Source: Rhodamnia argentea
Lineage: Eukaryota > Streptophyta > Magnoliopsida > Myrtales > Myrtaceae
DNA: 64,000 nucleotides
Direction of reading: 5' to 3'
NCBI RefSeq assembly: GCF_020921035.1
Contig: NC_063158.1
Span: forward strand, 27,018,962 to 27,082,961
In this document: in pieces, positions 47,891-61,282 of the stretch
Layout of the letters: each line of letters opens with the position of its first letter
Numbering within the stretch: position 1 is the stretch's first letter
The notes under the pieces: generated by a model
The model's input: the letters and a program-made list of their open reading frames with translations, nothing else
The model's database searches: none
What the model was told of the DNA's origin: nothing
Translations under genes and position numbers: made by a program

Positions 47891-48927
47891 GAAAATGTCA
47901 TTCTTTGGGGTGCGTAATAGTGGACTTTTCCTTCATTTTTAATCGGGTCGTCGCTATGACGGTGGAGGCAGGACGTCACCGTACTCATCATTTATTATCT
48001 TTGACAAACATGCTGCAAGAGAAATAACAAGGTAAGAAGAAAATTCTAGTCAAGAGGTTGCCGGAGTCTATGACACTATGCCTGATTCCAAGATGCAACC
48101 GGGCAAGAAAGACAGGTCACGAGATCAATAATTTGGATAATATTCTTCTAGAATTAATCGCTTTTATCATTTATGAAAACACGTGTAAAAAAATATTTTT
48201 ATCGTTCATGAAAATATTTAAATATAAATTATTGACAGTAATTAACAAATTTTTATTGGCTATTTAGGTCAAACGATGTAAGTAAATATTTTGAGGAAAA
48301 TATTTTCTGAGTCATTCATTTTTTGCGAAACAAATAGAGCCTTAAAATTTCAAAAGATAGAATTGCTAAGAACAATAAGAAAAATGCATTATGTATACCA
48401 AAGAAAAGGCAAAACTATTGAGTAGCTGGATAGTATATTTCCGCCCTACGTACACACTATGCTGAAGGTCGTTCACGCTCTATTGATATGCCTAGGGAAT
48501 GGTTCTACCTACACTAAAATCGGTTGATGTCATAATATTCAGAAGCAACAACTTGAAGCAGCAGAGTTGTGTATGGCCATACGTAATTTTCATGCGAATC
48601 TATATGGTGTAGGCATTGGAAAATTTGAAAATTTACCATCATCGGTAGATTTTGGATTTCGTCGGATGAAGGGTAATTTGTACAAGTCGATCATTACGAT
48701 ACGCGGATGGTCGACATGGTGGAGCGTGTCATGTAGATCGCTGCCAAGAATTATGCCCATCGCGGCTGTTTGAGAGAGTTACATGAATTCGCTGTAAAGT
48801 TTTCAGTTTTAAATTGATATTTGAACCTGAAAGATGTTATTGCAGGTATAGATCATCTCTTCCATTGCACGTACATCAAGTATCATCAAGCAAATCCCTT
48901 CTTAGCTTGTAGATTGTAGGGAGATGC

Positions 48928-48957
48928 TATTATTATTATTATTATTTTTTTTTTTTT
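48928..48957. repeat. (TTA)n/T-run specific to unit 2
   Basis: GCTATTATTATTATTATTATT followed by a run of T; units 1 and 3 read GCTGTGTTTTTCTTTTG at this place. Confidence 0.8.
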
Positions 48958-49600
48958 GGTGGAATCATGTACAAGTTGAACAGAAAAGAGCAGGTAAACA
49001 TAAAAGGCCAAATCTATCAAGGCGGCAATTTTCGTGGATTTGATGATAGAGCTGATGTGTCAACAGGCTAGTTTCCTATTATCCTCAATAACAACACCCA
49101 AAAGAAGATTGACACTTTAGTATTTTCCTTTGATAAAGATAGTTGCTGAGCCTCAAGAGCAAAAAGTCAAAGTTTTCGAATTTCTCTTTGATAAAACGAT
49201 GTTAATAATCCATAGATTTTGGCTTAGTGTGTAATGTGATTTTGAACTTTTGATATGTTTAATACAATCTTTTAACTATTGCTAAATATTTAATCTAGTC
49301 CATTGACTTTCAATTTGTTCAATTCAGTTCCTCAACTTTTTATAACAAACTGAAATCAGTCCTCCACGACTATTCACAAGTTTTTCGCTCTATTGCTCAT
49401 CATATGTGTGAATATATTTTCATTTCAACCTAATTGATAGTTCCATTTAAGCATTTTTTAGCTTATGAACATAAATTGAGAGTTATATTGAGCTAATATT
49501 CTTGCTATCTACAGGACCTAGTCGTTTTTATATGAGTTAGGGTATCTCATCTTTGAATGGAAGATATCTCATCTTTGAATGGAAGATACCACATGATATA

Positions 49601-50030
49601 GCCACAAACAAGGGGAGACAAAACACGACGACGACAGAGGAGTAACAAAATGACCCTAGGAAAATTCCTGCGGCCGGGCTGGATTGTGGGTAATCGATTG
49701 CAAGGGAAAAAAAATGTAGGCAAGGCTGAAAAATGATATAGAGAAGTGAACCATCAAATTGTCGGGAATTAGTTTAAGAGCGGTGACCCAGATTGTACTG
49801 ATGGAGGCATAAAAGAGGTGGTGCTGTTGAGGACGATGAATCCGAATAGCTCCCAACCGTCCAGGATCATGTTTCCGGCTTGATGAGGTCTCCCAACAGC
49901 AATGCTTCAGGAATTATTGGCGGTAAGGACAGTTGAATTGGCTGGGAGATTTGACGAAAAGTCCTGCCAATATCCTCTCGGAGGACTGAGGGTGGCTTTG
50001 TAAGTGGCGGTCGCGATTAAGGTAGACACT
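49601..50030 (-). pseudogene. Relic of a PGG-domain exon, unit 2
   Basis: Counterpart of 39198-39614. Its homology to the live exon 2 extends about ten bases further (GATTAAGGTAGACACT), so the units differ in where the relic is cut. It is broken in several places. Confidence 0.65.
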
Positions 50031-50530
50031 GGCTGCGTTTGGTCGTCTAGATTTCTAGACACGACATCGATCGAGCAAACATAGTAGAAGGTCAGGATGC
50101 TGTTTCAACTTCCTGTGATGTTTGAAGGCGTGATTTCTGGAATTCCACTGCTGGTTTGTTTTATTCGTGATCAGTGATGGCATTGAATGTTAGTCAAGAA
50201 AAGAGTGAGAAAGTTGGAAGTCTTTTGTTTGCACTGCCTTGGCGGTGTTTTGATCGATTCAGAATGTTAAACCTGATCGGTGCAGGAGGTTTCTCGATTC
50301 ATTCATGTCATTCAGGATTTCATGTCGAGATTGATTGATAAAATTGGTTTAAAAAGTGGCATGGTAATTTGACTTCCTTCGGGAAATCATCAAAAGTTTC
50401 CTCGCCTGCATTTTCTTGGATTGATGATAGCGCTAATGTGCCGGCAAGCCAAATTCAGGTTATCCTCGACAAACATCAATAATAATTAATAAAAAGTTCT
50501 AGTAGTTCTTTTACGTTTAGCTAGGATTTG
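50031..50530. other. Segment found only in unit 2
   Basis: Follows the relic with GGCTGCGTTTGGTCGTC, a start that looks like a MITE terminus, but I find no matching inverted end. Units 1 and 3 have other sequence here. No gene is seen. Confidence 0.45.
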
Positions 50531-50868
50531 GTTACATTCTCAGTGTTTCTACTTTTGAGTTGTGTTTTTCAGGAAAAAGGGTTGCAACTGTGCATATTTG
50601 TTGTATTTTATCAGATCACTCAGTTTGCGACAATACAGAAAATCAAGAGATTCCACTCTTTGTTCGCATTTTGGGCGTATAAACTTCTAGCGTTAGTCTT
50701 TGCGAGTTGCGACTCGGAAAGCTTTTCGTTTTCAGTGCTTCATTTTGTAAAGCTGGAATTAAGAAAAAGGCTATTCGAAAGTTTCGAATTCAAGCATGAT
50801 TATAAGGTCTTTGGTGACCAAGGAATTAATGTAGCAGTTCATTACATGAAGAGCGTTTCTTGCAAACC

Positions 50869-53275
50869 TTAATTTAAAAAAGCTAGCATGACAAGAATTA
50901 TGACAATAAGGAATGCTTGCCAAGCACATCGAATCCTTCGATCGTCAAAAGTTACGACGCATCCCCTTGTGGCATCGATTCGTCGTCGAGCTCTTTCGTA
51001 CTTTATCTTCCAGAGCACGGGAGCACCAAACACGGCGATCAAACAGAACCCAAAAAGTCCAAGTAGGTAAAAGTCTGCCGCCTCACAGTCTTGCGGAATT
51101 TGGATACCAAGAGACCAATAGTAAGCAAGGCAGAGAAGGGGTATTGGGATGTGAAGCAAAGGGTTGGCCTCTACAGTAAAAGTGGTAGCCCAGATTGTGG
51201 TGATGGAGGCGAAGAAGGCCATGCTATTGTGGATCGTGTACACAGTGAATCCCCAACCTCTCAGGATAGTATCTCCGGCTCGATGTGTTTTTCCGGAATC
51301 AATGCTGCTGGAATTGGTGATAACGACAGTAGAATTGGTGGTGGCATTTGAAGAGGAATCCTGCCAGTATCCTCCTGGGGGAGTGAGAGCGGCTTGGTAA
51401 GTGGCAGCCGCGATTAAGGTAGACACTACAAGGATTATGTTGCGAGCGGATTCATCTGGGATTCTGAAAAAATTTGCGCACTTCTCAAAGTAAGTTAGTT
51501 CCTTGCTAAAAAACTGTGATAGAGAGAGGGTAGGAGTAATTGCCCGACGTCCTAGACGGCGTGACCTATTCACTAGATCTTGATCGCCGCTAGGATTCTC
51601 TTGGAAGATGTCCAGAGCGGTCTTGCCCCGGAAGTTCTTCGCTTTTGCAGCTGTGTACCCAATCAACCGCTTGATGATCTGGAAAAAAAATTGCAAAGGA
51701 AAAGAAATTAAAGTACACGGTTCCCTTCAATTTCAACCACTGCTTTGTCACAAGCTTTACTATCGTACACAAAATGAGCTCATGGCCTTATGTCTATTGG
51801 AGTTTGATGATGCTAGTGTAGTGATGCAACGGCCGATGTACAGAGGGAAGAGGTTTATTTAACCTTACTTATTGAATACAATCATTCTACCCGATTTAAT
51901 GAAGTCCCGAGTCAATTTCAAAAAGTGCAATTTAGTCCTTTCACTTGAAATGGTTTAGATGATAGCTGAGAAATGATCATGCGAGTGGTAAATAACATAG
52001 GCCAATCCACCGAAATGATGACCGAAATGACCATAACTTTTTATAAAAAAGTTTAAGACTTAATCACATTAACTAAAAGATTTAGGATTTGATTACATTT
52101 TGTATTTACGGTGTTTTACTTGAAGAGAAAGTCTACCTTTAGACAGGTGTATATATATACTCTATGCATAGTATTCAACTGATCATGGAGCAATTCTCCC
52201 TTCAACAAACTGATTATTTTATGGCTTTTGTCAGATTGTCCTTTGTTAGCATCCATTTGACTAGCTTCTATCTCGTACAGTATGTTCGGATGGACTGATA
52301 TCGAAAGAAGGAAAGAGATTCTGCTAATCAATAGGCAAAAATGAAAGAATAGAAAAGAATAAACTAAGCTATTGTTGTGTTCTGTGGAAGCGATTGTGAT
52401 GTCAAGAGTCGAAAAGAAATTATTTATCCGAAATAATCCAACATAGAAAGATTTAGAGCTCACTAAAAACTGAGTTTTATAGGAATTCTGTGGGAAACAA
52501 TTTTGATCATAACTTTTTTCTCAACTTAGAACAGGGTGGATCTCTCTACAACATTACTTTTCTTTCCTTCCTTTTTCTCTGTGTCCTCCAACCAAAACAT
52601 TGTTCCTGGATAAGATTGTCTTGAATTGAAGGATCCAAAAACAAAAGTGCGAATAACTGAAAAACCAATGAACTATACCTCGGGTTGCTTTTCGGCTGCA
52701 GCAATGTGTAGGACGGTGTCACCGTTTTGGTCTTTCCAGTCCAAGATTCGCGTCAGATGGACTCGCTTAAGCCATCCAAACAAAACCTTGAATGCTTCGC
52801 TGTTGCCCGTCCTAATGGCGACATGAACCGCAGTCTCGCATTGGTTCGTCAAGTCTTCAATGGACGATTTGCAAGCAGATAGAAACTCGGCCAGGAGTTC
52901 CAGGAGCTCCATGTTGTCCCACCCATTGTCTCCTCTTTCCCCGGCTCCAAAATGCAAAGGGGTGATCCCGCCTCTTCCTCGGACTCGAACCAATTCAGGG
53001 TCGAGGGTCATCAGTGCCCTCACGGTGCGATAATGCTTCTTTTGCAAAGCCAAGTGCATGGGACTGTAACCCCCTCGATTCAGCTTTCGAGCGAACTGTG
53101 GCTTCAAGGTGGCTATCTCCATGGCCACTTTAGTTTTCCCCTACTCCGCGGCAACGTGTAGTGGAGTATTTGGGAAGGGGCCTTGGGATCCATGATCTAA
53201 GATGTTTTCGTGCCGCTCAATTAAGCTGTAGAGCTCATTGACACTATCAGCTGCTATTGCTTCTTGAAGGCTCAT
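50869..53275 (-). pseudogene. Ankyrin-PGG copy 2, nonsense codon in repeat 1
   Basis: Same two-exon plan as copy 1: exons 53275-52679 and 51678-50869, equal exon 1 length (597 nt) and intact splice sites. Codon 45 is TAG (53143-53141) where copy 1 has CAG, cutting the protein in the first ankyrin repeat. Everything after it is open, so reinitiation at the in-frame ATG near 53122 could give a shorter product. Exon 1, the intron and the first part of exon 2 are almost the same as copy 1, but from about 51350 to 50869 (the PGG loop and last membrane segments) it differs strongly (TVYTIHNSMAFF for YEYAMLNSLTFF; KIKYERARRR for RVAYTRVRRR). The alternative upstream frame of copy 1 (MNNDC) is out of phase here. 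Confidence 0.85.
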
Positions 53276-53963
53276 TGTTTGAGGAGGGAAATGTAGGAGA
53301 AGAGGGGCCTTGGCTCGTTGATGATGGATGGAAGCAGGAGCGGCGGACACGCGAAGTCATAAATAGGGCCATAGTCAACGGAGTCATTGTTAATCATTCA
53401 ATCGGTCGGGGGATTTTTCTCTTTAGAGAACTTACATGCGAAGTTCCGTAATTGATTGTGGTCTGAATTTTCCCTCTTTTTTTTTAATTAATTGTTGGGT
53501 GCCATTTCTCAGCCACTACTTGCGAGTTGTGGGGAGTACTGAGTAGCAGCGGAGGGTGTCCCACCCACCCGGCTCGCAAAGATGGTATCTGCTCAAAACT
53601 GTTGGAACCAAAACAATAATTGTGACTTTGGAAATTTAAAACAAGGAAACAAATACAAATCGGAGAGAGAAATTCTTCATTGGAATGCAAAATACTCGTA
53701 CTACGTACTACAACTCGAAGCTCACTTGGAGTTCTATGGCTTGATTACAGTGCTGAACAATCGCCCATATCTTCTTACATTCATAAAGCAACAAAAAAAT
53801 CCACACAATTATTGCTCTTGAACCATCCGTAGCCTTCACACAATAAAAGTTAAAAAAAGGCCAAAACACTATTCAAGCCATCAGAAAACATGCGTATCTT
53901 CCCATGAAAAATTCAATGGCTCTTGGGGACCTTTTTGTTCATGCATTAGTTCATTCAGTATCC

Positions 53964-55957
53964 CGTTGACACCTAAATTTTGATTAATCTTTTTCAGTAA
54001 TTTCTGCATAAAAAATTAGAACTGATTTTAGTTCTAAATAAAAATAACAAAATCATCTTTTATATTTATTTTTAGCATCCATTGCATTACATTTTGCATT
54101 TAATTGGATCGGTAGTGGATGGACTTATTTTGAGATTTTGGGCTTAATTGAATCAATTGCATTATTTGGATTGAGCCCACAAAAGCATCAAATTCGGGCA
54201 AAGTTCATAACTATCAATAGGGAGCCGAAAATTGGTAATAAAAGTGCTAAGTAGGAAAATTGATTTATTAAAAGAAAACTTGGGCAATAATTTGGTAATT
54301 TGTAATCCTAAATCTGTCTCTATAAATAAGCATGTCTAGGGTTCACAAAATGGAGGCCACACAATTGTCATACACGGCTAGAGAGAATTCTGACGGCCAC
54401 AATACAGGTTCACGGCCATAGAAAAAGACAGGAGGTGGAGAAAGCGTGAAAAAGGTGAGAGAGACGGAGAAGACTGAGGCTTTCTTTTTGACCACGGCTT
54501 CACCAATAGGGTCAAGAACTTTGAACAACCATCCACGAAGATCCAGGCGTCTAGGTAATTTCCAATGAAGGTTTCTTGGCAAGTCCCTGCAAAAAGTCTA
54601 GCAATCTCAATGAAAGTACTTACACGGTGCTCCCGAAGACACCGTAATCAGTGGACAAATTCCAGACAAGATCCTTGCCTTCGGATATTCACCATCGTTA
54701 TCTTATGAAACACTACGGATTCATGCCTCTACTTTGAATTCTTTATTGTTTTCTCATGTTTACCCACTAATCATGAAGAAAACTTGTAGGGAGAAAAGGA
54801 GCGCACATAGGAATACATGACAGAAAATTCACATTAAAAAAAAGAGCTTTCAAAAGAGAAGAGAAAAGTTTCTTTCTTTTCTTTGCAGGTAAAACCAAAA
54901 TCCTAAGCGGCGGCCAAGATAGCTTCTGATAGAAATTTGATTTGAATTGAGGAATGTTCAACGAAGACTTGGAGAAGATTCCACCTTGGGGATGGAGAGA
55001 CATTCACTTACATAAGTCGAGGTATTTACGTGTTGAACGACTCAAGTCTCAGACATCAAAAGGGAAGTTTTTTCTCTAACAATCTGTTTGACTCCATTAG
55101 ATTTTTATTGTTATTAAGTTCTATCAATTCCAGAACCAGAAAGCTTCCCACTTTCTTTTTGTTGCAGGTTCTCATTCGGTCTCACCCAGTTGTGGACGTG
55201 TCGTCTTCAAGTAAAACCCATCAGAGATGTTCAAGTCCTTGTTGCATCGATACTTTATTTTCATGTAGGTTTGCTTTCGTTCATTGGGAGCAAAGACGAC
55301 ATCTTCATCATGCCCAAGCGTTTGTCATCTACTTGATTGTTTATTTAATTCTCGGTGGAGTCCTCTGACTTGCGACCACATTCAAGGAGTCCACTAGTTA
55401 TTGGCTTGGCTCTGGTTTAAGTTATTAAATCTACAGGTGTTGTTGTACTTGCCAAAGTGTCCCATCGAAAGTCCCTCCGCCGTGATCATCCGTGTGCATG
55501 TGAGCTCTGCCGGTCCAATCCGTAAGCGATCTCAAGCAATTCGATCCAATTCGAATTGGAAAAGATATCTGCAAGATAGGTAAAATTATGATTTTAAATA
55601 TTTTTATTGCCTATCTTGAATATATTTGCATATCTTATGTTTGCATATTTGAGCATATCTTGTATCTTGCATCAAAGTGGATATCTTTTAAAATACAGGT
55701 TGATTAGGAAATTTTCCTAATCCGCAACTTACCAAACAATCGAGAATTAGGATTATTGATGGAATACTCGATTAGGCAAGGATTTGAGTTCAATCGTTAA
55801 TCGTAAGATTACGAATTAAAAAGTGGATTCAAATATTTAGGAAATCTTTTCAAAAATTGATTGATATATCCACTTTCTTGATTGATATAGATTGGCATAT
55901 TTACTTTCTTTATTTTGCTTGATTGTCATATTTTTTAAAATATATCCGTCGCATGAT
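53964..55957. mobile_element. Fossil LTR-like block, unit 2 end
   Basis: Duplicate of 43666-45650. From 54673 onward it appears identical to the unit 1 block; before that it differs by scattered changes. No retroelement coding region is present. Confidence 0.4.
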
Positions 55958-56643
55958 GTAGCTGCAAAACCAATGGAATTCCAACCATCCAGTAATTAGC
56001 GACTCTTTCAGTTAGTGTTACCTCTAGTAACAACATCCGCAAGTACTGACCATCGCCAAAACCGAAACAAGGAATGAGATTGTCTTCATCGAAACTTGAG
56101 AGCGTCCTCCCAATTATAGATATTGCCTGTTCATACGGATTAGGGGTATGCCCAAGGTGATGTAGGCTCTTGCGGTTGAATGATCGCGCACCTGTCCATT
56201 CATTGCTTTTTGTGAAATCGATACCCACAATAAGATTGGAAGACTCGAGGCCAGCTTGAGCAAGAGCATTTGTGACCTGCAGTTCCACATTTATTCAGTG
56301 AATTAAGCTTGAACCTAGTGCTTTATATTTTTGGAATAGCTCAGACTACAAATGCAAAGTATTTCCGCATTTATTCAATGAATTAAGCCTGAAACTAGTG
56401 TTCTTTAATTTTCAAAATGTAAATAAGCTTGAAAGGTAGAACATAGAGTTGAGATACCTGTTCCAGCGAGCTGTAATCATCACCGATTTTGGAGTATTTT
56501 GACTGTACCACGCCTTTTCTTTCATGATCATGGTAATTCTCAGAAAATGAAGAGCGATCGGATGAGCTTCGAAATGATCGGGAGTCATAACTGCGCGAAT
56601 CATAGTAGTAGCCGCTGTTACTTCTCGATTCTTTATTCCCCAT
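55958..56643 (-). pseudogene. Truncated RGLG copy C (exons 1-2 only)
   Basis: Exons 56643-56458 and 56276-56051, with the same predicted residues as copy B, including the 80-bp duplication in the intron. I saw no base differing from copy B between 55958 and 57707. Like copy B it stops four bases into exon 3 and lacks the RING, while its leader and promoter continue to about 58200. Confidence 0.85.
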
Positions 56644-58190
56644 ATTCACGTCCCGCCTTTCTCAGTTGCCAATAGCCTCGTTTTCAACGAAGATTACAAG
56701 CCTCACACCACTAATCTGCTACCAGAAAGTGCTCTGTAACCAACAATACCATCATAATTGTAAGCATGTCAAGTACACAGAATTAAGTAAATAGAACATT
56801 GTCGCAACATGTAATACTATGAACTCATTGGCTTGATAAAAAACCACAGACAACACATATGAACTCATTGGCTTGATAAAAAACCAGACAAAACATATGC
56901 AGATCACTATCAAACAAGGCATTTCATTGTACAGTTTCCTAACCACACCACTTTCAAAAATTACGGTGGATTGTGGATGACTTGAAGGGTACTCTACATA
57001 AGCTGCGAAATCGCTTTCATCCACTTCTACCAGTAGCACAGTGACTCAAGCAACATGTGAAAAACAGAGGAAACAAATGCTAAATGCAACCAAATTCTGT
57101 CACTCTTTTCCCTGAAAATGCGATCCTTTCACAGAAACACGCAGAGGATTCATGATCCAGCTAATTCAGCAACAGATACAATCTACTAGAGACAAACTAA
57201 AACCAGAGATCATATCATAACTCTCTGGACATCATAGACAGGTGAAAACGAAAAGCAAAGAAAGAAAAGGCTATCACAATCACAAAGTCTCAGAACAAAT
57301 GCGCTGCAGGAAAGAAGCGGTTTTCATCCAGACTATATAGGGATGTAGGAGCGTTTGAACTCTCGATAAAATATAAAGTCAACGCCATCATCAACAAAGA
57401 AAATTAAGGCAAAAGCGAAGGGGTTGAAGCTTCAAAACTGATGCGGAGCGCCACTTGAGCTGATCAGTTCTTCACGGAAATTACGGTCGACAACAACGCC
57501 CCACCTAAAAGCTGTGCTCATACTATTATTAAAAACCCATTTCTTGAGAAAAACTGGTGAAGGCACCCAATAAAAGTCAGAGACTTGACTCTTGAAAAGC
57601 TCTGTACTTCACAAACAGCTTCCCTGTAAACTTCCCAGGAAACAACGAGATTGAGCAAAAAAACTGCTAACCCTCTTGGCAGACAATCATTAGATGTTCT
57701 ACTAGTTAACCAAAGAGCGACGGGAAGCAGGCAAAAAGAGAAATTTCGAAAACTAAATTCAATCCATAAATCAGAACATGGTGAGCCTTGATTGCATAAA
57801 ACGATGAGGGGGAATGAAAATCGAAAAATCCAACCTCAGTTCTCCAAGCATGCAGAGATCACCTCCCTCCCGCAGGTTGTTCCTCAGAGCTGCTGTTTCA
57901 AAATGAGGAGGACGAATTAAAAGCAGAGCCTTCTCTCTCACTAGACAAGGCCAATGGAGTTCATTAGCGGTTTAATTTTTTTTCTACTTTGTTTAAGATT
58001 GTACACTACAAGTTTGCTTTGCTTCCTTCTGCAACTCTCTCACCCTTAATTATACGCAACAATCTTGACGTTAATCATATAAGAACATGATTTTTTTTTT
58101 CAATCTAACAAAATCCCTTCTCAGTCGCCAAAAAATAAGCGGAAAAACAAGACCAGTTTCGTATCTTTCGATTCGCTTATGATATCTCGC

Positions 58191-58196
58191 CACGTG
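58191..58196. promoter_or_regulatory. G-box upstream of truncated RGLG copy C
   Basis: CACGTG in the GCCACGTGGAAAATG context shared by all three units. Confidence 0.45.
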
Positions 58197-59891
58197 GAAA
58201 ATGTCATTCTTTGGGTGCGTAATAGTGGACTTTTCCTTCATTTTTAGTCTGGTCGTCGCTGTGACGGTGGAGGCAGGACGTCACCGTACTCATCATTTAT
58301 TATCTTTGACAAACATGCTGCAAGAGAAATAACAAGGGAAGAAGAAAATTCTAGTCAAGAGGTTGCCGGAGTCTGTGACACTATGCCTGATTCCAAGATG
58401 CAACCGGGCAAGAAAGACAGGTCACGAGATCAATAATTTGGACAACATTCTTCTAGAATTAATCGCTTATATCGCTTACGAAAATACGTGCAAAAAAGAA
58501 ATATTTTCATTGTTCATGAAAATATTTAGATAGAAATTGTTGGCAGTAATTAACAAATTTTTATTGGCTAATTAGGTCAAACGATGCAAGTAAATATTTT
58601 GAGGAAATATTTTCTAGATTATTTATTTTTTGTGAAATAAATGGAATTTTAAAGTTACAAAAGATAGGATTGCTAAGAACAATGAAAGGTGCATTCTGTA
58701 TGCCAAAGAAAAGCCAAAAACTACTGAATAGCCGGATAGTATATTTCCGCACCACGTACACACTATGCTGAGGGTCGTTCACGCTCTAGTGATATGCATA
58801 GAAAATGACTTTACCTATACTAACATCGGTTGATGACATAACATTCACAAGCAAAAACTGGAAGCAGCAGAGTTGTGCATTGTGCATGGCCATACGTAAT
58901 TTTCATGCCAATCTATATGGTGTAGTCATTGGAAAATTTGAAAATTTACCATCGTTGGTGGATTTCGGATTTCGATTAATTTGCACATGACGATCATTAC
59001 GATACGCGAATGGTCGACATGCTAGAGCATGTCATGTAGATTGCTGCCAAGAATTGTGGCCATTGTTGCTGTCTGAGAGAGTTACATAAATTCGCTGCAA
59101 GGTTTTCAGTTTTAAATTGATGTTTGAACTTGAAAGATGTTATTGCAGATGTAGATCATCTCTTCCATTACACGTATATCAAGTATCGTCAAGCAAATCT
59201 CTTCTTAGCTTGCGGATTGTAGGGAGATGCTGTGTTTTTCTTTTGTGGAATCAAGAGCAAATTGAGCAGAAAAGAGCATGTAAACATAAAAGGCCAAAGC
59301 TATTAAGGCGGCGATTTTCGTGGATCTGATGATGGAGCTGGTGTGTCAACAGACTAGTTTCATATTATCCTCATTAACAACACCCAAAAGAAGATTGACC
59401 CTTTAGTATTTTCCTTTCGGAAAACGATGCTAATAATCCATAAATTTTGGCGCAGCGTGATTTTGAACTTTTGATATGTTCAATACAATCTTTTAACTAT
59501 TTCTAAATATTCAATCTAGTCCATCAACTTTCAATTTGTTCAATTTAGTTCATCAACTTTTCATAACAAACTCAAATCAACCCTCCACTACTATTCACAA
59601 GTTTTACACTTTATTGTTCATATGTGTGAATATATTTTCATCTCAACCTATTTCATAGATGAAAACAATTATGTATTCTTTTTACTACTTTATTACCCCC
59701 TTTTTTTTTTTTTATCTTTATTAATATTGCGATAGTTCCATTTAAGCATATTTTAGCGTATGAACGTAAAAGAAAAAGTAAAACCTTATTGAGCGTTATA
59801 TTGAGCTAATATTCCTGCTATTTACAGGATCTAGTTGTTTTTATATGTGCTAGGGTATCTCATCTTTGATTGGAAGATACCATATGATATA

Positions 59892-60307
59892 GCCACGAAC
59901 GAGGGGAGACAAAACACGACTATCACCGAGGAGTAACAAAAAGACCTTAAGAAAATTCCTGCGGCCGGGTTGTATTGCGGGTAATCGATCGCAAGGGAAA
60001 AAAATGTAGGCAAGGCTGAGAAATGATATAGAGAAGTGAACCATCAAAGTGTCGGGAATTAGTGAAAGAGCGGTGACCCAGTTGTGCCGATGGAGGCGTA
60101 AAAAGTGGTGCTGTTGAGGACGGTGAACCCGAATAGCTCCCAACTATTCAGGATCATGTTTCCGGCTTAATGAGGCCTCCCAATGGCAATGCTGCCGGAA
60201 TTATTGGCGGTAACTATAGTTGAATTTGCCGGGAGATTTGCGGAGGAGTCCCGCCAATATTCTCTCGGAGGACCGAGGGTGGCTTGGTAAGTGGCAGTCG
60301 TGATTAA
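59892..60307 (-). pseudogene. Relic of a PGG-domain exon, unit 3
   Basis: Counterpart of 39198-39614, closest to the unit 1 relic, and followed by the same GTGACCCC segment. It is broken in several places. Confidence 0.65.
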
Positions 60308-61010
60308 GTGACCCCTTTCCAAGTCCTTCTTTAAGATTTAGTTAACTACTTCGGGTTCTTATTTGAGATAATATACATTTTGGGTTCTCTTTTGAGAAAG
60401 CAATTCCTCTTTGGCTCCTTGTTTGAAATTTATCTTAAAATAGATGAAGTACAACAATGTAGAGGCATCCCTAGCATTACAAAAGGAGCTAATAATTCGA
60501 AAAGATGGAGATAGGAAGCCTTCATATAGTAGCCAATACAACAGGAAGGTACGAATTTTTGATAGAGGAAACTCAATCTCTTACATTTTTACGCATTTTA
60601 GCATCATGGCTATTTAAAGAATCAATTGATAGATCGATCTTGAAGTTTGGTGGGGATCTTTTCTTAAAGCAAGCAATTGATTGATTTTAGAGATATGGTT
60701 CCAAATTCCAAGAGGATTTTAAAACATATGCTTTATCAAATAACCCGACATTCTTAAATCAAAAACTGGAGGCTGAGTTTTTTTTCCAATGATGTGAGAA
60801 CGATGTGGGGGCACCTCAAGTTTGGATTTACATCTTTCATTTTGATGAAGATAGGATTTTGAATCTCGATATTTTTTATTTTATAAAATTTAGGGCATTC
60901 ATTTGGTATAGAACATTTGAATTTTCTGTTTCTATTGTTTTAACATTTTAAATGCGTTAAGATATCTTGTCTTTGATTGGGTGATATAATAAGATCCAGT
61001 AGTTCTTTTA
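60308..61010. other. Spacer segment shared with unit 1
   Basis: Matches 39615-40310 with small indels. Near its right end it also has AGTTCTTTTACGTTTA, which units 2 and 3 share but unit 1 lacks, so the ancestral spacer was longer than any present copy. Confidence 0.5.
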
Positions 61011-61282
61011 CGTTTATCTAGGATTGCAACTGTGCTTAGTTGTTGTGTTTTGTCAGATCACTCAGTTTGCGTCTTTTGCAGAAATACAAGAAATCGAGAG
61101 ATTCCACTCTTCGCGATTTGGTGCGTACGCACTTCTGGCGTCCGTCTTTGCGAGTTACCGCTCAGTGCTTTTCGTTTTCACAAGCTGGATTAGGAAAAAG
61201 GCTATTCGGAAAGCATCGAATTCAAGCATGATTACGGGCATTCGGTGACCAAGGAATTAATACAGCAGTCCATTACATGCAA

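Larger units (their letters stand above)
45651..55957. repeat. Tandem cassette, unit 2 (10,307 bp)
   Basis: Starts with GTAGCTGCAAAACC, as unit 1 does. It carries truncated RGLG copy B, the PGG relic, ankyrin copy 2 and the LTR-like block. It lacks the MITE and has its own segment at 50031-50530. Confidence 0.93.
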
